From positions 7,881,669 to 7,945,668 of the forward strand of contig OZ005701.1 of the NCBI GenBank assembly GCA_963930775.1: a DNA stretch of 64,000 nucleotides. Direction: 5' to 3'. A program made the position numbers and the translations under genes. Origin of the DNA: Cliona cf. orientalis (Eukaryota > Porifera > Demospongiae > Clionaida > Clionaidae). This document shows positions 55,477 to 64,000 of the stretch, piece after piece (the stretch's first letter is position 1; every line of letters starts with the position of its first letter). The notes under the pieces were generated by a model, which saw only the letters and a program-made list of their open reading frames with translations, was not told where the DNA came from and made no database searches.

Positions 55477-58400
55477 GGGGGGAGGGAGAGAGAGAGAGAG
55501 AGAGGGAGAGAGAGAGAGGGAGAGAGAGAGGGAGAGAGAGAGGGAGAGAGAGAGAGGGGGAGAGAGAGAGAGAGAGAGGGAGAGAGAGAGGGAGAGAGAG
55601 AGGGAGAGAGAGAGGGAGAGAGAGAGAGGGGGAGAGAGAGAGAGAGAGAGGGAGAGAGAGAGAGGTGTATGAGGTGTACATACATGTAATTCTAATAGTT
55701 ACAGAGATTTGCAGGCACATGTACATTGAGGGACTGAATCAGAGTTGAAAGCTTATTACTATTGACCACAACACCCAAACTGGGTAAAGCACGTCTTGGT
55801 TACTAACTCATGTACAAAATTTGAGCAATACAGCAATCATGATGTACAGTATACATGTATATAAAAAAAAGCACTTTCCACCATAACATCCCCTTCATCT
55901 TGCATACCTGCTTTAGTGCGACAGCCACACCAGCGATGGCATTATTATGGGGGCCCCCCTGGAGTCCGGGAAACACGGCACTGTTGATTTTCTGCTCGTA
56001 GTCGTACTTGATCTCCTTTCCCTGCTTGTTGACACCTTTGACCCCTCGGCGGTAGAAGATGAGCCCCGCCCGGGGACCGCGGAGTGTCTTGTGCGTCGTC
56101 GTGGTAACCACATCGCTGTACTCGAATGGACTTGGGTGCAACTGAAAGAGAGGGAGGGAGGGAGGGAGGGGGGGTGATGAATATTAGTATAGAGTGAGCT
56201 TGCAAGGGTTAAATTTCACAAAGTAGAGAGGTTATTTTTGTTCATTCTCGTCAAAGATTTTATAAAGGGCTTTAACATTCCTGTATATATATAAATACAT
56301 TTCTCAGACCACATCAAAGGAAAATAAATGAACACAAGTACAGTGGTGTAGCACTGCTCAATTCTGGTGCCCTAGGGAAAATCCCTGAGCTTGTTGTGAA
56401 CTCAATTTCTCTCTCTTCCCTGCCCCCCCCCCCCCCTTCTCTGTCATGAATACTTACCCCAGTGGCAACCAGTCCGCTGATGTGAGCCATGTCCGCCAAG
56501 AGGTAAGCTCCAACTTCATCACAGATCTACATGTATTAACATGAAACAGTTAACTACACACACAAAATTAATGTGGGATACTGTAGATCGGGATATTTTC
56601 ACTGGTAAAATATTTCGCTTGTATTTTTCACATAGTCTAAATTTCGTCGCCAGACTTTAGCGACCAAAATAGGTATATATAGGTTGATGTATGTTACACA
56701 AAATATTTCACGTGTTTAAATTTCATCAGAAAAGTTCGTCAATGAAAAATTTTTAATGGCAAAAAATTCGCGATCTACAGTATTGCACACGTGTATAATA
56801 TTCATTGTAGAGTTATTAAGAACAGTAGCAGCAGGCAATCTACATACAATGTTACATTTGCAGACCAATAATAGCCATACCTCTCTGAACCTCTTGTAGT
56901 CCAGCTGTCTGGAGTAGGCGCTTGTGCCAGCGATAATCATCTTAGGGTGGAAGTTACGGGCAAGCTTTAACAGATTATCATAGTCAATCAGTCCTGTCTC
57001 AGGCTGAGGAAGAGAGAGGAAGAGAGGAAGAGGGAGAATAGCGAGAGAGAGAGAGAGAGAGGGAGGGAGAGAAAAGGAGAAAGAAAGAGAGAGAGAGAGA
57101 GGGAGAGAGAGAGAGGGAGGGAGAGAGAGATAAAGTGACTACCTCGATATTATAGAACACAACTTCATGCTTACATTGACATGGTAGGGCAGAGACTCAA
57201 AGTAGATTGAAGTGGCAGACACTCTCTTCTTCTCTGTCATGAAGCCATGGGTGAGACTAAAAAAAGAAGCAAAACACAATGTGAACAAGAAAAACCGTAG
57301 ATGAGATATAAAAGTAGAGATAGGATTCACATTCCAAAGTGAGGTATACTGTATAGCCAGAAAACTTGGCAGGGAATTAAATTTGGCGGTTTTGCGGTCT
57401 ATATCACAATCACCAAATTAAAATCCGCCAAAATTTCCTACTCGCATATAATTATACATATGGCGATCCCGTACCGAACCGCCAAATTTAAATCCGCTAA
57501 TATTCTTGCAATAGCGATTTTGGGCTCAACCACCAAATTTAATCCCCGTCAATATTTCTGGCTATATGGTATATAGAAATGGAGGAGGGAGAGAGAAAGG
57601 AGAGGGAAGGACGAGATTTCTTAACTTACTGTCCTCCATCAGGAAGGTCGAGGCCCATGATTCTGTCGTGAGGGTTGAGAAGAGCAGTGTACACCTCAAA
57701 GTTAGCCGGTGAACCTGCACAGCAAGCGAGTGAGTGTACGGGGCAAGTGTTTGATCAAGAGTGGATGAAGAAGAGCACGAAAGTTTCCCGCGCAAACTTT
57801 ATGTACATGTGTACGTGTATCAATATTAATATGTGTATATTTGTGAGGTGTACAGGATACTTAGAGGTGAGCATTTGTGAAAATTCAGGTGAATAATATG
57901 GCCATTATTGCACATTTACAACCGCCACCTGTTAAGTACCTCTGCACGTTGATCAATAAAAGCGAGCACAATAAAACAATTAATAACTAACTACACTGCT
58001 TTTTCCGAATTACGTAGCTAGTGCCAAGCCACTAATTAACCCTTTTAAAGCTGAATATCACATCATGACTTGCGCATGTGCAGGCCCTTTTCTCACACAA
58101 CACGTATAGGTTGTCTCCTAGCAACACATTGTATTGTGGTCACTAATATCACATTCTTACCACCACTACTAAAGCAAGGATTAAATTTCCTATTTCATAG
58201 CACCTATCTAAGGCTTTGACACCTGCCAAATATTTCATTTATGGGATGTACATACATGTACACATGCATACCTGAATACGGCTGTACATTGATCCCCCAT
58301 TTAGCACTGTCCAGACCGTAGGTCTCGAGAGCTCTCTTTTGGCAGAGCCGCTCAATTTCATCGATGTATTCATTTCCACCGTAGTACCTCCTTCCCGGGT

Positions 58401-59262
58401 AGCCTTCAGAGTACTTGTTAGTGAGACAGGAGCCAAGACACTCCTGAACGGCACGACTACAGAAGTTCTGATTTAGGGAGAGGGAGAGAGAGAGAGAGAG
58501 AGAGAGAGGAATTTCCAAAATGATCATGTTCGTAAACACCCATGTTAGCTTTCAAAACAGCTGCTTTGTGGTTTCAAAATAAATTTGCATTGTAACACTC
58601 ATACAATATCCAGCTCACCTCAGATGCTATCAGCTCCAATCCCATGACCTGCCTATTCTTCTCCTTTTCAATTATCTCCTTAACGGCAGGGTCCAACTCG
58701 GCAAGCGGGTCCCTCCCTGTCCATTTATCCGCCCAATCTGCTGCCATTGCTGTCGACGTTTGAAACTGTCTTGAAGAACTGCTAACACTGGCAGCTGTTC
58801 GCAGAGAGAGAAGGGTTAGGTAACGATGGTTGTGGGTGTGTTGGTGGTGTGCCTGTGGTCCCCTCAAAAGCTGAGATAAGATGGACCTGTGACCAAGTGT
58901 GATCTGCCAATGGAAAAGGTGAAAAATTTATACAACATGAAAATCGTTGGTAGTTCTCGGAATCAGACATGAAAAATCCAAACCCAGGGGCTGGGCTGGC
59001 CCGCCAGACTACAATCAGCCCATCCACATACATGTATCCATGTTTCACACCTGCTACGCACGATCTCAGTGCATTGAACGAACAAAAGAGGCCCGAACAA
59101 CGGCGGCGTGCATAGCTATACAAAACACTTGGAAACGTTCGCCACAGTAGCTACGAGCTCCACGTGGAGAATTATGACTGAAGTACAAAGTGCAAATATT
59201 GGGGCAGCGACAAAACTCAGTCGATAAACCGGTTTTACCTTGTTGAACGCCATTGTTGACAT
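53054..59262 (-). CDS. SHMT2: Serine hydroxymethyltransferase, mitochondrial-type
   Basis: Twelve minus-strand exons: 59239-59262, 58619-58903, 58272-58467, 57630-57714, 57175-57256, 56881-57003, 56458-56526, 55908-56141, 55290-55433, 54136-54247, 53588-53739, 53054-53170, all GT-AG, phases joining to 540 aa. The enzyme is PLP-dependent and converts serine plus tetrahydrofolate to glycine plus methylene-tetrahydrofolate. Conserved stretches include [37 protein letters not shown] (split), [23 protein letters not shown] and [16 protein letters not shown], with the PLP lysine at 306. The first 65 residues are rich in Arg, Ser and His with no acids at the start ([16 protein letters not shown]), like a mitochondrial leader, hence SHMT2-like rather than cytosolic; an inner Met (AMAADW) could give a cytosolic form. 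Exon 1 encodes only eight residues. Head-to-head with the P450 gene. Confidence 0.92.
53254..53546. mobile_element. Degraded TAGTCTCG element
   Basis: CCAGACCCCACCCTTGAGGA at the left, GGGGTCTGGGGACAAGACTA at the right, and GGCAATTCAAATTTGTCTAG inside match the elements at 40508 and 43676. A G-run has expanded near 53505. Confidence 0.7.
53911..54088. mobile_element. GTATAGCCAGAAA family element, copy 2
   Basis: ACCGTATAGCCAGAAATATT at the left and TTTTCCGGCTATACGGTATT at the right. Inside, GCCCAAAATC and GGCGGATTTTAATTTGG match copies 29697 and 57350. Confidence 0.8.
54299..54512. mobile_element. Foldback element with TACCGTAGG ends
   Basis: TTACCGTAGGACGGCTTTTA at the left is mirrored by TAAAACCCAACCTACGGTAT at the right. 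It lies in an SHMT intron. Confidence 0.7.
55080..55255. repeat. Dispersed repeat (CGAATTTGATTGATTTGTTG)
   Basis: Related to 51950-52075 (same strand) and 32625-32800 (reverse); ends in a TTACCCC-type run with GCGCATGCGCGCGGGGTAA. Confidence 0.65.
55441..55664 (+). repeat. GA-rich minisatellite
   Basis: GAGAGAGAGGG units of 10-14 bp repeat for 220 bp just upstream (in gene sense) of SHMT exon 9. Reading frames across it are artefacts. Confidence 0.95.
56579..56790. mobile_element. Foldback element with ACTGTAGATCG ends
   Basis: TACTGTAGATCGGGATATTT at the left and AAAATTCGCGATCTACAGTA at the right. It lies in an SHMT intron and is similar in words to 46225-46300. Confidence 0.7.
57016..57131 (+). 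repeat. GA-rich microsatellite
   Basis: GAGAGA/GGGAGA tract in the intron between SHMT exons 5 and 6. Confidence 0.9.
57350..57573. mobile_element. GTATAGCCAGAAA family element, copy 3
   Basis: Starts ACTGTATAGCCAGAAAACTT and ends AATATTTCTGGCTATATGGT. Closely similar to 29697-29925 along its whole length. Confidence 0.8.
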
Positions 59263-59410
59263 TTGCCAAGTGCAGCTTCAATACCGATAATCGGATCGCA
59301 GAAAATCGTTGACCGCACCCCCAAAATGAGTTCGAGCGTGTGGTCTTGGCGCATGCGCAAAGCTACTCACCTGTTCTTCTAGTTCTACGCCCCCATGCTC
59401 CCAATTTAAT
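59263..59410. promoter_or_regulatory. Bidirectional promoter SHMT / CYP39A1-like with NRF1-type palindrome
   Basis: The two start codons diverge and are 148 bp apart. The gap holds GCGCATGCGC at 59349-59358, the core palindrome bound by NRF1-type factors, and no TATA box. NRF1 commonly drives divergent housekeeping and mitochondrial genes; use here is inference. Confidence 0.6.
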
Positions 59411-61411
59411 ATGGAAGCAGTGAGCTTTAGCTTTCTGCTTGGAGCTCCTCTACTGCTCTACGTCCTATGGAGGTTCTGGAGCGCGCGTAAGCGCAACAGC
59501 GGCGTTCCGGGGCGGCTTCCTCCCGTGCAGAGCAGCTGGCTACCGTGGATCGGCTGCGCAGTCGATTTTGGGCGCGAGCCGCTGTACTACATTGACAGGA
59601 CTCGCAAAAAGGCAAGCGTACAGTACGCACGCTTTCAATAGCACGTTAATTAATAACTATTTTTTTTTTATATATACCTGGCTGAAGTCTTGGATGACGT
59701 GAATCAGCCCCCTGTGTAGGCGAGGATAAAAAAAACTTCAAAGCTTTCTGGGCGTGACCTTTGTAACCCTCTGCTGCATTAATTATTTTGATAACCTTTT
59801 GGCTAAGGATGGCGCGCGCATTTGGCGGGTCAGCTCAGCTCAGGTGCCCACAAACATTGCCAGCTAGCTCGACCTTTTGCCTCAGTAGTCTAATAAGTTA
59901 TCCTTTTGATGATGATCCTGGCAAGTTCGATCTATCGATACCTTATACATCACCCTGTCGCAGACACCCTAAATATCCTTTGCATGTACTGTGCATGTTG
60001 TCTCATGGATCAGGTCCCTTTTCCATTATACGAAGTATTACCAGTAAGATTCCTTACGGTATATAAATTTAAACATCTTACCCCCCTCCCCCCGGCACCC
60101 AGTTAGGAGACGTCTTTACCATCCATGCGGCCGGCAAGAACATGACCTTTGTCATGGATCACCGTGACTACCAACATTACTTCACCACAGCTCATGCAGA
60201 CTTCCAGGCAGCTGTCCAGCCATTCACGAAGGGAGCAGGTGAGTGTCAGTACTAGCTAGTTATTGATGCTAAAAATTTACCATATCTCTGCATGCAACAT
60301 TGAAAAAAAAAGGCCCTGTATGGAGACAATGGCTATACTGTAATTAATCGAATACAATGCATGATCCAATTTAATGCAAGAAATTAGCATTCTACGAATT
60401 CTCATAACCTTTATATGTGGAGTGATTGACGACCTTTACCAGAAATACACGCATTTTTCAAAATTGTTGATAAGTACGGTATTATAATTAAGAAATCCAG
60501 TTTTCATAGAGTTGTATGCATATCAATGGAGTATATTATTGTATGGCCCCTTTTATTATTAATTTGCTGACCCCGTGACCTATTAAACCTTCTGCAGCTG
60601 GTCTCTCTTCATCTTCCTTCTATAAGCACCACAGCGCCATCCACGACACCATCAAGGGCCGCCTGGTACCCACCTACCTAACGAAGATGTGCCCCATCCT
60701 CTCTCAAGAGTTCTACACCAGCTTGCTGGGCCACGGCCGGGAGGGAGAAATGGACTTGATGGATTTCGTCCGGGATGCCATGTTCGAGGCGGTCGTAAGG
60801 CAGCTCTTTGGACATGACAACGTTCCGCAGGAGAAGGTAGACATATAGCCTCGTCCCCAGGCCCATTCCCATTAATCTGTGCCTCATTCCCAGCTGTCAG
60901 TGTTGCTCATTGGAAGTGATTTTCATTGAAAGCTGGGAATATAAGCACATTTTATGCTAACTATTATAATTATGTACATGTAGGCCAAGATGAGAGAGTT
61001 TACTAGGAAGTTTGTGAAATATGATGCCGACTTTGAATATGGAGCAGAACTACCGGAGATATTCCTCAAGTAAACTGGCTGTGGAAATCCACAATCATGC
61101 TTATCTTACCTCATCATTGATGTTTTAATCACCCTCTTGATTATCTCTCACCCTTTAATTTCTTTTCGTCTGACCTCACCAGAGACTGGAGGGATTGCAA
61201 GTACTGGTTGTTGTCCCTGTTCAAGCTGATGGTGGAGGGAATCCGAGAGAAGCAGGCAGCCGGTAAAGGCCAGGACACTCTGGTGGAGCAGCTCATGAAG
61301 AGCGTGGATGAACCGAGTGCTCACAACTATGCCTTGCTACTGCTGTGGGCCTCACAGGCCAATGCTGTGCCGGTGAGTGTGGAGAGAAGTTGATATTGAT
61401 GCTGAAGTGAT

Positions 61412-61482
<71 letters not shown>

Positions 61483-62606
61483 CTCTCTCTCACTTTCAAG
61501 GCTGTGTTCTGGTGTCTTGCTCACATCATGGCGGATAAAGAACTTCACAGATCCCTCAAGGACAGTATTCAACAAATGAATATCTATACATCAGGTATAT
61601 GCATCAATTAACGATCTTCAGTATCAAAACCTAACTCATCTACTAACTTTGCAGATGGCAATTTTTCTCCAATGTCTGAGAACCAGCTGAAACAACTGAT
61701 GCCCATCAAGAGGTACAGCATCATAAGCAATTTATTTTTTGTATATTGTCAATCTTTTTTACCAACAGATGTGTCATGGAAACGATTCGAATACACTCCC
61801 CTGGCATGATAACGAGAAAGGTGACCGAAACACACACGATCAAGGTAAGTTAATCATAAAAAAATTATCAGTGCAACTTAAACTTTATAATTTTATCTCA
61901 TTCAGGGTTTTACAGTACCAGCCGGACACCTGCTCATGCTCTCACCCTACTGGAGCCACAGAAATGAAGAGAAATTTCCACAACCGGAGACATTTAACCC
62001 TGTATACACTAAATTACTCCCTCACTGTAGCATATCCCTAGCCTCTAGTATGTTCACACACAGTCTCAGTGTTCTCCCTAGCATACCTAAGGCATGTTGG
62101 TCCAACAAGCCTTCATTACAGAATTCCCTTTGATGTGGGAATAGGGACGATCCATGTGCTTTGATGTGGCCACGGGCTCCACCCTCCCATCATGCCTTGA
62201 ATTTAGCTTGGGGAGAATACTGCATGCAATCTTGATATTACTTTCAATCTCTCTCTCTCTCTCTCTCTCTTCGTAGGATCGCTGGCTGGACTGTGATCTG
62301 GAGAAGAATCAATTTCTTGACGGCTTCGTTGGATTTGGTGGCGGCAGGTACCAGTGCCCAGGGAGATGGTTTGCCCTCATGGAGATGCACCTCTTTGTTG
62401 CCATGGTGATTGGGATGTTTGATCTGGAGCCCCTTGACCCTACCATTCCCTCGCCCGTGAGTAACTGTCCCTCATGACCTACCTCTCTAAATTTGATTAA
62501 GGAGTCTACACATTATTTTTCCTTTACTTTTCTATAGAGCCCCCTTCACTTGATTGGTACTCAGCAACCAATATCCCCATATCAAGTGAAATTCAAGAGG
62601 ACTTGA
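59411..62606 (+). CDS. CYP39A1: Cytochrome P450, CYP39A1-like
   Basis: Eleven exons: 59411-59611, 60103-60238, 60598-60836, 60984-61069, 61183-61372, 61501-61594, 61655-61712, 61769-61844, 61906-62001, 62277-62456, 62538-62606, joining to 474 aa (human CYP39A1 about 469). An N-terminal membrane anchor (FSFLLGAPLLLYVLWRFW) is followed by WLPWIGCAVDFGREPL, DADFEYGAELPE, the I-helix LLLLWASQANAVP (Asn in place of the usual Thr, as in CYP7/8/39), ExxR at 339-342, ITRKV, LLMLSPYWSHRN and the haem loop FGGGRYQCPGRW with Cys419. Known CYP39A1 is an ER 24-hydroxycholesterol 7-alpha-hydroxylase; the substrate in this organism is unknown and may be another sterol. Intron 1 probably has a GC donor (AAAAAG|GCAAGC), which aligns best with the family. 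A GT donor six bases later would add two residues. Confidence 0.9.
60345..60470. mobile_element. GACGACCTTTACC family element, copy 3
   Basis: TACAATGCATGATCCAATTT ... GTGATTGACGACCTTTACCA matches 31578-31735. It lies in intron 2 of the P450 gene. Confidence 0.8.
61413..61490 (+). repeat. (CT)n microsatellite at a splice acceptor
   Basis: About 35 CT units end 10 bp before the AG of P450 exon 6 and serve as its polypyrimidine tract. Confidence 0.95.
62064..62222. mobile_element. CAGTGTTCTCCC family element, copy 2
   Basis: Starts CAGTGTTCTCCC, ends GGGGAGAATACTG. Related along its length to 30689-30872. It lies in intron 9 of the P450 gene. Confidence 0.8.
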
Positions 62607-62800
62607 AACATTTTGTTATACTATATACAACGAAAAATATTTTTTAGACGATCATTTTTCTTATTTATAGTCCGTGTCCTAACCTGGAGGGCATAAAAGA
62701 TGCGCTCTTCTATGTCCTACAAGTTCAGAAGACCCACAATTGGTCAGAATTGCAGTGCCGTGTGCACAAATAAGGGTGGCCATAATTATATTATATCTGC

Positions 62801-63447
62801 GATCCGATTGGTCACTCAGAGGCCCGAGGCTGTAGCATCCCGAGCAAAGCAAAGTAAAACAGTGGACCTCCAACTGACCAATCAGATTCCTGACCTACAA
62901 TACCTTACAATACCTTATAATACCTACAATACCTACATTACCCTATAGTTGTATCAAACACTGTGATCCGATTGGTCACTCAGAGGCCCGAGGCTGTAGC
63001 ATCCTGAGCAAAGCAAAGTGAAATAGTGGATCTCCAACTGACCAATCAGATTCCTTACCTACATTACCCTACAATACCTTACAATACCTTACAATACCTA
63101 CATTACCCTATAGTTGTAACAAATACTGTGATCCGATTGGTCACTCAGAGGCCCGAGGCTGTAGCATCCTGAGCAAAGCAAAGTGAAATAGTGGATCTCC
63201 AACTGACCAATCAGATTCCTTACCTACATTACCCTACAATACCTTACAATACCTACATTACCCTATAGTTGTAACAAATACTGTAATCTGATTGGTCACT
63301 CAGGGGCCCGAGGCTGTAGCATCCCGAGCAAAGCGAAGTGGAGTAGTGGACTGCCAACTGACCAATCAGATTCCTTACCTACATTACCCTATAATATCTT
63401 ACAATACCTTACAATACCTTACAATACTTTACAATACCTTACAAGTA
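62801..63447. repeat. Four-unit tandem array, about 165-bp period
   Basis: Units start GATCCGATTGGTCACTCAGA near 62801, 62965, 63130 and 63285. Each ends CTGACCAATCAGATTCC, an inverted form of its start, and is followed by TTACAATACC minisatellite of varying length. Non-coding and downstream of the P450 gene. Confidence 0.9.
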
Positions 63448-63934
63448 TGTTTGATGTAACAATGATGGGATAATGTGCATGAGTTATTGACAGTAATGCC
63501 CTCCAGGTTTTAAGGACACTGATTATCTGAAAAATCTTTCTCGTTAGATTATGAGCCACATTTTGGTCTTGGTTCCAGCTCCATTATAACTAATACTGTT
63601 ACCGAAATAATGTTTTTTTGGTCTGAGCATAAATGTGATAATCATACATGTAAGGTTGTCTTTGAAGAAGCTTGGTATGTATACTATGGCATAGTCTAGT
63701 ATGTTCAGGACCATGGTAGCTGCTTTCATCTGCTCAAGAGCTACATTTTGGTTTTTGTTCCAGCTCCATAGCTCTTTCCGTTGCAGAGATAGACTTTGGC
63801 GCGCGCCACGGTGTGGAGTTAATGATATTACAGCGGAATAAACAGGAAATGAAAACAAGTGAAATAAAATGAAAATAGAGTAATGAATAAAGGAAATCAT
63901 ATATATTATAGTTTCAAGTTTAAAAAGAGGGTAC
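63448..63934. other. Intergenic, no gene seen
   Basis: ACATTTTGGTCTTGGTTCCA near 63551 and ACATTTTGGTTTTTGTTCCA near 63744 are direct repeats. The minus-strand frame covering them looks like repeat read-through. Confidence 0.4.
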
Positions 63935-64000
63935 CTGGCCTTCATGAAGGGCCAGGTCGATGGCTTCAGTGGTGGGGGGTGTGGCGAATGGGGAGAAGGT
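63935..64000 (-). CDS. Possible exon of an unknown gene, cut by the window edge
   Basis: On the minus strand an open stretch reads FATPPTTEAIDLALHEGQ and ends at CAG|GTACCC, a plausible donor. Its GC content and residue mix are exon-like against an AT-rich flank. Too short to name. Confidence 0.25.

Noticed and set aside
55140-55748. Long Ser/Leu- or Arg/Glu-rich frames over the GA minisatellite
   Set aside because: Pure repeat read-through next to SHMT exon 9. The same holds at 15713-16240, 17562-17810 and 61293-61575.
63544-63945. 133-codon minus-strand frame near the window end
   Set aside because: It spans two direct repeats and AT-rich DNA, with no domain signal.
1-64000. CRISPR array, bacterial operon or prophage
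   Set aside because: The many introns, animal gene families and irregular repeats exclude a prokaryotic reading. The tandem arrays lack constant repeats with unique spacers.

Overview
The window looks like animal nuclear DNA, most probably from a sponge (demosponge). This is inference: genes are compact with many short GT-AG introns, intergenic gaps are small, the DNA is AT-rich and full of tiny inverted-repeat elements, and the gene set is animal (CDK5RAP3, B3GALT6, SHMT, CYP39A1-like). No single marker fixes the species.

Layout. (1) 1-13434, plus strand: three tandem copies of a gene that fuses a TKL-type protein kinase, a glutamine-rich coiled coil and a Kelch domain. Only the middle copy (6639-9784) reads through without a break; the first and third carry splice or frame damage. 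Between the copies lie minus-strand scraps of the 3' end of the neighbouring gene, which show what the duplication unit was. (2) 13509-18173, minus: a complete 13-exon PH-RCC1-FYVE gene (607 aa). (3) 18368-32023, plus: CDK5RAP3 (11 exons, 525 aa), head-to-head with the previous gene across a 194-bp gap that holds a perfect DR1 nuclear-receptor site. Its 8-kb intron 5 contains a whole same-strand gene (23303-27938) for a secreted cysteine-module protein with long arginine/proline and acidic repeats. (4) 33339-37917, minus: a B3GALT6-like glycosyltransferase (3 exons, 358 aa), and at 42227-46115 a second copy for which no first exon was found. The introns and gaps here are packed with foldback elements, including a five-unit array with inverted ends. 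(5) 46116-53053: a gene-poor stretch with a 2.4-kb element bounded by 200-bp inverted repeats and a LINE 3' fragment. (6) 53054-59262, minus: serine hydroxymethyltransferase with a mitochondrial-type leader (12 exons, 540 aa). It is head-to-head, across 148 bp containing an NRF1-like palindrome, with (7) 59411-62606, plus: a CYP39A1-like P450 (11 exons, 474 aa). (8) 62607-64000: a 165-bp tandem array and a possible exon at the edge.

Functional themes: signalling at membranes (kinase-Kelch; PI3P-binding RCC1-FYVE), UFMylation and ER-phagy (CDK5RAP3), glycosaminoglycan linker synthesis (B3GALT6), one-carbon metabolism (SHMT) and sterol hydroxylation (CYP39A1-like). All exon models were made by eye from splice signals, reading phase, comparison between the local copies and recalled family sequences. 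No database search was run.
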